64,000 nucleotides of DNA, taken from contig NC_080577.1 in the NCBI RefSeq assembly GCF_029962835.1, forward strand, positions 26,084,501 through 26,148,500. The letters are read 5' to 3'. The notes under the pieces were generated by a model. It was not told the origin of the DNA, ran no database searches, and saw only the letters and a program-made list of their open reading frames with translations. Source of the DNA: Magnolia sinica (lineage: Eukaryota > Streptophyta > Magnoliopsida > Magnoliales > Magnoliaceae). Positions 9,928 to 21,600 of the stretch are shown one piece after another; position 1 is the stretch's first letter; every line of letters begins with the position of its first letter. A program made the position numbers and the translations under genes.

Positions 9928-12289
9928 CCTCTCTTCTTATCTCTTCTCACCTTTACTTCTCATCTCTTGCTGCGCTGCAAGACAATGCATAATAAGTGAA
10001 TAAAACTGATGGGGTATATGCATACCCTTTTCTCCTTTTAAATTGCCTCTTCATTTTCTTCCTTAAGCCTTTTGAGTTTGAGTGAGACCTGTTGACCTGT
10101 TATACCGACTGTTCATCTGATGAATCCCGTTGTGGATTGAGAATGCTCTACAAATCTTCTTGGTTGAGCAATAGGACCAAATATTAGATTCTATGAGCTT
10201 CCAAGATGGGGAGTTTTGGGCCATTATACCTAACCAATTTGGGACCCAGTAGCCAACAGTTTGGATCACCAAGAGATGGAACCCATCTGTCCATACTCAA
10301 AAGGCTCAACGACACTGAGCAAATCCTCTACTAGAGGTTCTTGCACAGAAGAATCTCACCCATCAGATCGATCAGTGACCTATAAGTGGACAGTGGCAAA
10401 GAACATTAGCAATGTCAGCATTGCACAAAGGTTGCCGTGAGGCTAATCAAATCCACACAATTGCTAGAATTGTTCAGTCCATGCAAATAACAGCGAATAA
10501 GATGTTAATTTCAAATAAATAAATAAATAAATAAAGATGTTAATTTCAAATCAAAGATATATATGGGAAATAGGAGAAAAAAAAAAAGAGCTCCACATCC
10601 ATTACATAGATCAGGAAAGGAAGCGTAATTAATAGACAATGAACTGAAAAATGCATACTACAAGGACGCTCTCTTTAAAATAGTCCGCACCCCTTGGATG
10701 GATGAACTGGAGCATAAAGCACCTGATGAGCTCAGAATACAACAACCAGCAGATGGATCCTCATAAAATGAACGGGTTGTGAAAAACCCAACACCACACT
10801 TCAAAAGCAACATCTGTTCTTCCCTGTGCCCAAAACATGATTAGAGAGAGAGGAACCTTGAAAGAGCAATGATTTTGGTTTTCTATGTGTAAACCATACG
10901 GTGAAAACCTTATATAAAGATTTGAAACGACCTTTTCTATAAGCATATTTTTAATGCAAGCTTTAAAAGTGTTAAGGAAAACTCCCGAGCATCCCTTCCG
11001 AGACAAGTGCGCGGTTACCTCGTTACTGATAATTTGGGCATTGGGAACATTCGAATTTCGTAGTTGGGGGCCCCTTTTGTTTTCTTTTTCCTTTTACTTT
11101 TCTCGGAAAGCTTTTGTGCAGATTCAGTTATACGATGGGTGTGGTCTGCCCTTCTTGTTGGGACCCTCCTGAATGATTGTTAATTCCCCGGTGAAAGGAA
11201 AAAAAAAAAAAAAGAAGTTGCTGAAAAAAAAAAAAAAAAAAAACAGTTGCAACACGCCCTAAGATGAGGCGTGTTTCACAATATGGAAACAACCTTATAA
11301 GAGGCAGTTGATCAGACGAAAGAAAAAAAAAATGATGTAAAAATTGGCAAAACATGACACGTCGAGACTGGAAGAAAGAGACGTGAATCAAGCCTAATGT
11401 GGCGGATTCGTAGCCCACACAGTGTGAGTATTTGTGAACATGTGTCCGATTAATTAGTTTTTGGGCCAGCCTCATGCACATGTACGGACCAAAACATAAC
11501 ACAACTTATATCACGAGAGCCCATTAAGTAGAAAAGTTTGTATACCTTCAAGAGGCTTCTCCCTGCCTAACATGGGATAAAGATTTTGCCTTGAAAATGA
11601 AAATACAACGTACCTATATATATATACACGAGGTAAGTTGATGTACCAGTCGACGATAGAAAATGGACTGTCCATATCATAGGTGCAGCCTATGATTACT
11701 ATTCTAAGAGCATCACATTGATTTGATGATTATAACCATTCAATCAATGGCCAAGGAACTTGACAATTTATTTTTGTTATATTAGAAGAGAAATGGTCCA
11801 GTGCCCTCAAAGCACTGCAGGTCATAGTGCTCCTAGTTGCATCAGGACACTTAGATAGTCCAAGTGTATCTTAAAAATTAGGCCTAAATAATTATCATTA
11901 ATGTACATATTAACTGATCCAGTAAAAGAAACGAACCAATGGTTCAAATTCTTTATCCATAGGTGCGAAGAAGAAGCCACCTAATGATAGTAATGCTGGA
12001 TTTGGGATGAATATATATAATGAGGATTGCAAGAAGAAGCACATGTATCTCACATAGGTGCGAAGCGTTCCCCTCTGTGAGGAGTACACTTGTTTTAAAG
12101 AAGAGAAAAATGTGTACATCGTGTTGTTGTTTAATCCGAATACATGGCCACACGTATAACGAACGGCCCAAAATTGGTCAAGCGTGTGTGATTAAAAATA
12201 GTGTCGAGCGTGCCAAAATCATATTTAACTTGAATCAATTAAACACTTGTAACGCTAGGCACCAAACTAAGCAGATTAAGATTACTCTT
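9928..12289. other. Intergenic DNA downstream of DEFL2
   Basis: Contains the DEFL2 poly(A) signal (9999-10004), an (AAAT)n tract near 10516-10535, and A or T runs near 11198-11242. The short open frames here lack any recognised motif and several overlap on both strands, so I call no gene. Confidence 0.4.
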
Positions 12290-12428
12290 ACTCCAGTGGT
12301 AGACTCTCGGGAGTTTCAACACCCGATTGAGGGTTCGAGTACCCATAGGTGGTGAAATTCCACAATGGTGTGAGTGTGTGGTGGTGTGTGTGCATGTGTA
12401 AAAAATAAAAAATAAATAAATAAATAAT
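12290..12428 (+). mobile_element. tRNA-type SINE
   Basis: Box A-like GTGGTAGACTC and box B GGTTCGAGTACCCA lie about 35 bp apart, as in RNA polymerase III promoters. These are followed by GTGGTGAAATTCCAC, TGGTGTGAGTGTGTGG and a GTGTGTGTGCATGTGTAAAA tail with AAATA repeats. The copy at 33866 is close, and the 3203 copy shares the 3' part. Confidence 0.75.
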
Positions 12429-14879
12429 CAAGTGATTTTAGAACGAAAGGGTTAGTCCTTCGAAATGAATTCTTTCTGCCTTGAGTTAAGGAATTTTCTT
12501 TGAATGGTGATGGTGTATTAAGTTTCTAGGCGAAGCAATAATAGATGGACAATATTAAAAATGAGAATGGATCACCAACTCTATTAATTTCAGAATCTAA
12601 ATGGTGAAATTAGTAAGAAGAAAGAAAATAAACTAAGCATAGAATAAATACCTATGGTTGTTGTGTTGGCAAAACAACTGTAGAAAAAGACTTAACGGTT
12701 GCGAGATGGATGTGATATGAAGTCAGCAAGATGTGATTAGTGATTTATCAAGTAAGAACTCGGTGATTAGGCATCCAACGATGATGGTCGTGGATATTTA
12801 ACCTACTCGGTGTATTGCAATAATGATGTTGAGCAATAATAAATCTAAACTAATTTAAGGGCTTCGGACTTAGCACAGTGTGGTTAGATAGAAGTGGGGT
12901 GGCTAAGCTACGAAGTTAAAAACTAAGGATAGACAATCTTGCATTGTAGAGGGATTGATTGATTATGGTGAGGGCTTGGATCTCTTCTTCAAATATTACT
13001 TTTATAGATTGGGAGAAGTGGTGGCTTCACTTATGATTTGAAAATATGAGAATTTTGAATAGTTGTTATACAAATTTTATTGATTCTCCATATAAGCATA
13101 GCCTATCACGTACAACCACATGTACGGGATATCGCGTATGAACATACGCCTCTTACTATTCGATTTCCGATCATGCACAAGAAAGTTTACTAGACTCTCC
13201 ACATCATTGGACTATTGTATAAGAAACATTGCCGGAGTCCTCACGTCATTCGACTTTTGCCTTTTGAGAGAATTGCTTTTGGTGAGATTCAAGCATTTCA
13301 CCCCTGAAGAAGATTTTCTTGCTTTGGGATTTGGCAGAGAGGTACTTTTAATGGAACTCCGACACTTAATGCTTACACATGTGCGCATATCTAATTCCCC
13401 CCTTTGAGCTTTATCTGCACCACGTGTAACATTGTTGCCATATGCCATCTTCTAAATTGTTCGATCTAGTCGAATCAGGCGGGTGTAAATAATGTCCCTT
13501 ATATCTCTTTGTATTTGGAAAATGTGAAGAAACGTTCGATGACTTTTTAGCAGTCATTCGTCAAATCGATTGTCGGGACAACCATTTTAGTTATTAAATT
13601 AGATATTCCGGCTGTTAATTTGCCATTCTGATTGAATTGGCCACTAATTCTGTTGTTTCGATAGTTGGATTTTTCTTGTCAGCCAAAGTGGTCATAGTAT
13701 TTTTATATTTGGCCATCATGTTCAAGATTATGTTCAAGATATAAATTCTTTATTCCAGCGTTGTGCTTTTCTTGGAGTGGTGAATTGGTCTGGTACATAG
13801 ATTTTATGACAACATCATTCATTTAACACTTGCTTAGGCAACACATCTTTTGGTGGATTAACTTCATAATGAACTAGCTTTTTGTGCAGACAACGATGTT
13901 GTGGCTGTTTATCGCATGACTTGTTTGGAGCACTATGTCGATCGTTTACATATACCTTTTGACAACATTGTTCACATAACACATGTATTGGCATCGTATC
14001 TTTTGGTGAATTTCCTCATGATGGATTAATTTTGTCCTTACCCTATAGGTGTCACTGGATAATTGACTTGTCCATTTTATTTAGTCGTTTCTTTGAAAGT
14101 CATTTTTTATGCTGATCTATTATTCATTATCTTCAATCATTTTGATTTTTTTATTAATCGTGAAAGTTTTTGCACCCGCTGATTATTTAATAACCCTCTA
14201 GTCATGAAATTGGCGATTTACATTTTGCAACAAATTGATTAGATCTTTATAACCTAATTGTCGTGGTTGTGTTGTGAGGGGCGAACATTAAGCCATAAGA
14301 GTAACGATTGGTGGGGCTTGAGATACCAAAGGTTGCCTCAAACCAGATTGGCCCTTATATAGTTTTGTGGGCTTGTCAAAAACATTGTCGATTGCCTTCG
14401 GGCTTCTCGACTCCCGTATACATTTGCGGTGCTGATGGCAACCTTTGCGTTGTTGGGTTCTCAACCATCGTGGGAGGAATCAGAGGTTTCCTAGAGTATC
14501 TCATCCCCAAGTAACTTAGAAGAATTACAAATGTCGTAAGTGAAATTGTGCATGGTGGGCCCATAAGTTGTGCGTGCGGAAGTTTAGCGAAGCTAGATGG
14601 GTGGTGATTAGGACCAATTATTTTCTTTCCTTTTCAAACACATTTCCTTTTTGAACACAATTGCTTAAACTTTATAACTTATATATATATATATATATAT
14701 ATAAGATAAAATCAATCTTTTTAAAACTTCTGCGTCTTTTATCCTTTATGACTTTGATTTCAGTTTGTTTTACAAAATGGTTATAGGATCGAGCTTAAAC
14801 TCGAATCGAAATCTTGATCTCAAACTTAGCTCGAGCTAGCCCAAGCTACTAATTGAACCTAGCCAAGCTGCCCACCATG
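12429..14879. other. Intergenic DNA
   Basis: AT-rich. Around 13800-13870 and 13945-14030 there is an imperfect duplication (GACAACATCATTCA / GACAACATTGTTCA followed by ATCTTTTGGTG). A TATA microsatellite lies at 14683-14702. The open frame at 14308-14514 has no recognised motif. Confidence 0.4.
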
Positions 14880-15594
14880 TGTTGGGGGATCGTGGAAGCA
14901 CACAAAGATGAATCAAGTGGAGTAATCCAATAACACCAAGCAAGCACAACGCAAACACTCTGAATTTAACATGGAAAACCCTTATGAGAAAAAATCACAG
15001 CACAAAGCGACATATATCACTATGAAACTAGAAAATTACAAGAGATAGAGGGAATATCCAATTCAAACAAGCATCAAATCTCCCTTTACAAGCCCTTGAA
15101 ACCCTAGAAACGGATTAGAAAGTCTTAGATTACCTCCCAATCTCAATTATACTCCTATATATAGATTTTAGGAAGATTCCAATTAAAATAAAAAAAACAA
15201 AATCCCACAAATACACAACTCTGCGTAAATCAGCACAGAATTGTATGATGACATCGAACACACTTCAATGTCATCGAAACTTAACCTTCGATGACATCAA
15301 AGCCACATCGATGGATCAAAAAAATATTAAAACATTCCAACGACCAAATATGAAAATCTAGATATTACCGATGATATTGATTAGGCCTTCGATGGGATTG
15401 AACAAACTTTGATGACATCGAATGGTCTTCGATACCATCGAAAAAGGTACCAAAGTGTCCAATAACCAAATCGATTAATTTCAAAAAATCTCGATGGCAT
15501 CGAGTCAACTTCGATGACATCGAAGCCTGCTCGATGGCATTGAACCTGTCATCGACAGACTGTTGAATTTTCATATTTAAGACATCTATCAACA
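14880..15594. mobile_element. Copia-type solo LTR, 715 bp, TSD CCATG
   Basis: Begins TGTTGGGG and ends ATCAACA, flanked on both sides by the same 5 bp, CCATG (14875-14879 and 15595-15599). The body includes AACATGGAAAACCCTTATGA, similar to the copia LTR at 20841. It also holds a cluster of CGATGACATCGA-like palindromes at 15238-15562. No internal region remains, so it is a recombination product. Confidence 0.85.
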
Positions 15595-15826
15595 CCATGG
15601 CTCATGAACCAAGTCAAGCTGAACTCTAGCTGCAGTAGATTGTTGATTGAACCAAGCTGAGTTGTGTCAACCTCAACTCATTTGGCTCGGTGTCCAGCTC
15701 TATCACTACATTTAACGTGACAAGGAAGATAGATAACATATCATCACCTGACCTTTGCTAAGGCCCACACGCACTTCTTTATATGCACCTCCACAGGGAG
15801 GCTACACTTCGATGATCACACACACG

Positions 15827-16491
15827 TAGGGCTGAAAGTTAGGCGGGTTCAACCCGACCGACTTGTGGCCGACCCAACATTGGGTTGGGCTCGGGCAAGA
15901 TGTATCGAGTCCGATCTCGGGCTTGGGCCATACAAACACCAAACCGATAAAACTTGGGTCGGGCTTGAGTTGAGGTCTTGGGTTGCTCGACCTAACCCGA
16001 ACCCGATCAATATATAAATTACTAATAAATTATAATTGAGTGTGGATCATTTGTGAGAAAGCATATGAAATTCCAGTGCTGTTGGGTCTCATTAGTCCAC
16101 ATCATTTCTAATGACTCAAGCTAATAAGATATGCCAGATTTTTCTCTCCCAAATAGATTCCGTGCTACACAACATGACTTTTAAAGAAATAGTTGTCCTA
16201 TATTTTAGCTCGTTTGTTTAGAAAAAAAAAAAATGAAGTTCTTTACTATAAATAACTACGTATATAATTAATAAATCTATAGATACAAAAAATTAAGATG
16301 TGTATTGAAATACAACGGACTATTATCATCTATCCAACCAACCAACCCGACTGAGCCGCTTGGGTTGGGCTTGGGTTGAGAATTCCCAACCCCAGGTTGA
16401 GTTGGGTTGGGTTAGGGTTGAGGTACAGGAACCTTGGGTTGGGCTAGGGTTGAGCACCAACCATTCCTAACCTGCCCAACTTTCAGCCCTA
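15827..16491. mobile_element. hAT-type MITE, 665 bp
   Basis: The terminal inverted repeats start TAGGGCTGAAAGTT on both strands (about 21 of 23 bases match). The 8-bp flanks are CACACACG and CATACGCG (6 of 8 match), the target-site length used by hAT transposases. The interior is rich in AACCCGACC/GGGTTGGGC motifs and has no transposase. Confidence 0.75.
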
Positions 16492-16964
16492 CATACGCGC
16501 ATGGAACAAAGAAGGTATAGGGTCGGCCCCACCGTTCGGATAACCTAGCCCTAAAATCTGGCAAATCAGTTCTCAAGTGAGCCATGCGTCTATAATGCAT
16601 TTGGACCTTTTGTTTTTCTTGTTTGGCCCGGTTGACAAGCTGACAAGCAGAACAACCTGTGCCCTAATGAACAAATAAAAAGTTTGAAAAATATGTTAGG
16701 TTTAGATTTGGGAGGTGCGGCCGAGAAATCGTGATCCTCTGCTTGCCAAGAGGCAGAAAAATCCTATTGTCCTACATCCTAACTGGTCCACGTTATCATT
16801 GATTTTTTCAGCATGGCTGCATTCAATGCAGTATGCGATGATGTGATCGAATTAGATTGTAACAACTATGATTTTTCTACTAGTGGCAAATAGATGATCC
16901 AGAATGGTAGCCGAGTGGTGTGGTATGCCAAGTTCCTATCATCATATGAGCCCAAGCAACAAAA
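16492..16964. other. Intergenic DNA
   Basis: Nothing recognised between the hAT MITE and the next foldback repeat. Confidence 0.35.
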
Positions 16965-17315
16965 ATCTGTAGGGCCCACCGTGATGTAGGTGTGATATCC
17001 ACTCTATTTGTGCCAGCTCAATTTAAGATGTGATCATAGAAATAAGATCAATACAGAACACTCAAGTGCGTCATGCCACAGAAAACTATGGACAGGGATC
17101 TCTACCACTAAAACCTTTTTATGCTCCCAGGTTTCGAATCAGGATGATATTTAATTTTATCTTTTATCCCGGTTGGAATCACCTCGTCAATGGGTTAGAT
17201 GGCACATAAGCATCACGCTGGGCTCAGAAAGGTTTCATTGGTTTTGGCAATCACCATCTCCACTGTTCCCTTTGGTGTGGCTCACTTGATTTTTGGTCAT
17301 AGAAACGTAACGGTA
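16965..17315. repeat. Foldback repeat, diverged copy
   Basis: Opens GTAGGGCCCACCGTGATGTA, then ATGGGTTAGATGGCACATAA, CACTGTTCCCTTTGGTGTGG. The right arm is truncated. Confidence 0.55.
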
Positions 17316-17427
17316 CTGGTCCCAATATGAGAACGAGGTAATTCTTATTTTTGTGCTATTCCTTGCAAACATATCAGAAATCTAGGGCGTGCGAGCTGCC
17401 ACTCGTGAGTGCAACTCTGACCGTGGG

Positions 17428-17818
17428 GCCATCTCGACATATGCATTGCAAATCTACGCTGTTAAACCGTTCTGCCAGATTATTTTATGACATGAACTAA
17501 AAAATGAAGCAGATAGAAATCTCGGGTGGACCACATAGTAGGAATTGAATTCCCACCATTAAAAGCTTCTTAACAGCCACGAAAGGTTTGAATCAAGCTG
17601 CTGATGGTGCTTTCTCTTCTTCAAGGTTTCTTTGACCTTATCAACATGTTGGATGGCAAATAAACATTACGGTTGATCTTAGGAAGTTTTTAACAGTAAG
17701 CGTTCCCTGAGATTTCTTTCTGCTTCATTTTTGGGACGATGTGCTAAAATAATATAGAAAAGTAGATGGACGGCATGGATACACAACACATACATTGAGG
17801 TGGGCCCCACAGTCAGGA
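17428..17818. repeat. Foldback repeat, copy A5
   Basis: Starts CGTGGGGCCATC and ends GAGGTGGGCCCCACAG. Contains GATTTCTTTCTGCTTCATTT and GGACGGCATGGATACACAA. Confidence 0.65.
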
Positions 17819-17868
17819 CAAAATCAGTCATGGAATAAATGGGAGCAGATTAGGTGCCGCCCTGACGG

Positions 17869-18282
17869 TGGGGCCCACCTTTATTTATATATTGTATATC
17901 CACGCCGTTCATCGGTTTTTTCAGCTCCTATTATTGAATGAGCCCAAAAATGAAGTAGATCCAAATCTCCGCCGGAGTACACCAAAGGAGACAATGGTGT
18001 TTGACTATTAAAAACTTGTTGTGAGCCACAAAAGTCTACATCTATGTATATCTGACCTTATCAACAGGTTGGATGGCAAATAAAGATTACGTTGGGCATT
18101 ACAATGGGCCCTAGGAATTTTTTTAATGATGAGCGTCATTTGCCAGTACTGTTTCTTATGGTGTGGTCCACTTTAGATTCGGATCAAATTCGATATTTGT
18201 CTCATGCCCTAAGATGAACTGAAAAAACGGATGGACGGCGTGGCTATACAATAGATACATCAAGGAGGGCCCCACCATCAGA
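17869..18282. repeat. Foldback repeat, copy A6
   Basis: Starts GGTGGGGCCCACC and ends GGGCCCCACCATC. Both arms carry the CCACGCCGTTCAT / ATGGACGGCGTGG inverted pair. It ends about 120 bp before the DEFL3 TATA box. Confidence 0.75.
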
Positions 18283-18399
18283 GCTGCACAGTGTTGGGTG
18301 AGGCCGGGGCAGCACATAATCCGCTCTCGTAATAAGTGAGAATCCTGTTAAAATAGCAAAACAATACATTTGGCACCTCAGCTCTTATGATGGAAGTCT

Positions 18400-18408
18400 T
18401 ATAAAAGG
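18400..18408 (+). promoter_or_regulatory. TATA box of DEFL3
   Basis: TATAAAAGG lies 49 bp upstream of the ATG, so the leader would be about 20 nt. It is the strongest TATA match in the cluster. Confidence 0.7.
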
Positions 18409-18448
18409 AGAAGGTTTTCACACTTACATCTTACAAATCATTCGTAAA

Positions 18449-18561
18449 ATGGCTGCCGTTGGATCCATGAAGCCTGCTTTACTAGCATTTCTTCTATTAC
18501 TCTCCATCTCTTCTTCGGTCATTGTCCCCGGTAAATGGCATCTCTCTCTCTCTCTCTCTAA

Positions 18562-18601
<40 letters not shown>

Positions 18602-21600
18602 GGGTCAGGCCCTCACCCAGCCCGACAAGCCCGCCCTTGATTTGGACCAAGACCTATTAGTTCTGCTGTGGGGCTGGCATGCATGGCCCAATTCATGTCT
18701 TAGATTGTACAAATATGACATTCTAATCTGGCATGCGTAGCCCAATTCGTGCGTACATGCCTTAGATTGTACAAATATGACATTTTAATCCTTCATTAGA
18801 CAACCAATGCATCTTAATGTATTTCTTTATGCCTATGTGGTCCTCTGGATCAATGGATAAATTAGGAATATTCATATGGGAAGTAGGATTTTATCAATTC
18901 TGAGATTGGGCAAGGTTGGGTCAGGCAAGCCTGGTCTTGACCATTTTTTTAAAGGCTCGGGCTTGGGTCTGCTGTGCAGACTTGGACCTTAAGTGTTGGC
19001 CGGGTTCAAGCATAGCTTGTCCCTGCCCATTGCCACCTGGTGCTGACTCATTCATGTCATGCACGGCATATAGCTCAGTCCGGGGCTGATGTTACTAGAG
19101 CATTGGGCAGAAATCACACCCATACAACAATGTTAAACATCCGATGGGCTCCAGCCCATTGGTATAGGTAGAGTATGTTTCAACATTAAGGTCATGGATT
19201 TGAGTACCCATGTGAGTGAAAAATAAAATTTTAAAAATATATGGAGAGAGAAAGATTCTTACCACAAAATGTCCTAAAGAATTGGATTTTACCAAACATG
19301 GCTCCAGATTGATTTTTAAGATGGAATTACAAAATATGTCATCCTTTATTTATTTTTCTTTAAAAAGAAGTGAAGCACAAGACTTGGGGACCCCACGGGA
19401 ATGTGTATAAAATCCAACCCATTAAACATACGCACCACACCATGGTTATAACATGAACAAAACATAAGGTCAATCAGATCGTCGAATAGGCTACACTTGA
19501 ATTAGGATATTTTGAATGGTGTATGTTGTTGTTTTTTTTTTTAATTTTTTTTTTTTTTTATGAATTAGCCCACCTTATGATTGGATACACTTTATCTTTA
19601 GTTCATCTAATAATAATGTTGGTGTACATTTGGAGGATGGGTTGGATGTGAAACACATATTATGTGGACCCCACATGATGCTGGGAAGGACGTGATGAGG
19701 TCGAGCACCATCTTCCTCGAGGATACATACTCCAAATTCACTTTGTACTTCTCACAGAGATTCCTCGAATCCATAAGGGAAGTAAATAAATTCTAATAAA
19801 AATCGAAAATAACTTGATTAATAATTGTCTAATGTGTATATGTCTCTGTTATACCATTAATAAGGAAAAATCCTAATTCTAATAAAACTCTTTTAAATCC
19901 TAATTTCTAAAAATAAAAATTTCAAATAAACTTTTGATAGAAGAGTCCTAGCATGATTACAAGTTATTTATAAAAAAGAAGAAAATCTAAAACTTTAAAA
20001 ATAAGAAAATATTACAAAATTCAAAATTACTAAAAATAATATTTTTCTTCTTAAAATTTCATTTTGGAGGTGAAAGTGCACGTTTTCTGGAGAAACGAAC
20101 AGACGTGACCCACGTTTTGCTTCGGTTCACCCTGAATGGCTCGTTATAGTAAAGATTGATAAGTTGTGCGCTTCGTAACGATACATGGATCAAAAGTAAT
20201 GGCCAATTTATGGAATACCTTCTTTAGGTTCAACCATGCTAGGAATGTATCTGTGACAGGTCCTACATCAAACCCCTCCACTTGGAAAAAAACTCGTCCT
20301 CGAGTTACTCAAGGGACTTAGCTCATGGTACTCAAATAATTTCTGACACCGATGTTTATCAACATTTTCATTGTACTTTGCACTAAGTTTTTGAGCTGAC
20401 ACAATATATTTACTTATGCTCTCATTGACTTGACCACTATGGATTAGTTCGTTCACTTCAGTTGTGCCTGCAAGATCTCGCATTCTTTCTGATAATGTGA
20501 GGAATTAGGCAGACTTGCCCCTGAGACAAGATTAATGTGGTTTTGTATATCTCGTATGGGAAGAGTTTCTTTAGGAAGTTCATCAAGCACAATCACCTCG
20601 AACTCATGCAATACTGGTTTCAAATTCTCTACGATGTTCACAAGGTTCATATATTTTTCATTTTCAACTAATGCATTTACATCTCCCATCTCCTCAAATT
20701 ATTTAACAAAATCTTATTTGGTTATGAGAGATTGTCCCTTCACTTTAGAAGTTTTGGGTTGGTTCTCCGTTCCAACAGGGGGCCATATGTCCACCACTGA
20801 TGAATCTTATGGCCTGTCGCAACTCTGTTTCGACGAAGTCTGCTAGGGGCATTGCACAAAAACCTTAGGATCTCGCCTCCCAAAATGCCAAAATTATAGG
20901 ATAATAAAGTAAGAAAATAAATCAAAGCATTAACCACACGACACAAGAGATTTTTACATGGAAAACCCTCGAAGAGGTAAAAATCATCGGACCTAATATA
21001 GAACAACAATTCACTATGAAGTAAAACATTACAACCGATCACAAGCACACACCGCTTGGATCAAACCTTCTTCACTCACGCAGGAGTGGATAAACAATAA
21101 GAGAATAATGAAAAATGAAGAGATCTCACCAATTATGAGGATGTAGAAGAGCTGAGACGTCGACTGCGAAAACTCCCTTTCAAAAGCTTCCTCTCTCTCC
21201 CTTTCTCTCTCTTTCTCTCTCTCTCTCTCTCACCTTGGTCGTGAAAACCCTTAACACAATAGCTTTAGAAAGCCTTCTCAATGCTCTAAAAAGCCCTAGG
21301 GACCCCTATTTATAATTTAGGCAACTTCCATTTCGCACATCTGCAAAACCGCCTCCAATTTAAGCAGTCCGCACAAAATCTGTGTAACCCTCAACTAGTC
21401 GAGCACTGTTCGCTTGACTGGTCGAGCCAAGCCCTCGACTGGTCGAGGCCAGAAAACTGAGCTCGCTGGACTTTGAGTCGAGTAACCCTCAACTGGTCGA
21501 GCGGCTCCCTCGACTGGTCGAGCAGCGCGATGAAACACTCCGATTTTCAACCGGCCTCTAAACTAAGGAGAAAACCCCCATCAAATCTCTCCCTTTCTGA

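Noticed and set aside
11128..11502. A 124-codon open frame on the - strand
   Set aside because: It runs through poly(A)/poly(T) tracts, giving Phe runs. It has no motif and no splice or promoter context.
12020..12355. A 111-codon open frame on the + strand
   Set aside because: No recognisable motif. Its end is in a SINE, and an open frame on the other strand overlaps it.
13120..13448. Open frames on both strands near 13.1-13.4 kb
   Set aside because: They overlap each other and match no domain I know.
14308..14514. A 68-codon frame with several Cys and Gly
   Set aside because: The cysteines do not follow the DEFL spacing and there is no signal peptide or acceptor.
15238..15562. Short regular palindromes considered as a CRISPR-like array
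   Set aside because: Spacers are short and irregular, the region lies inside a plant LTR with a target duplication, and nothing prokaryotic is present.
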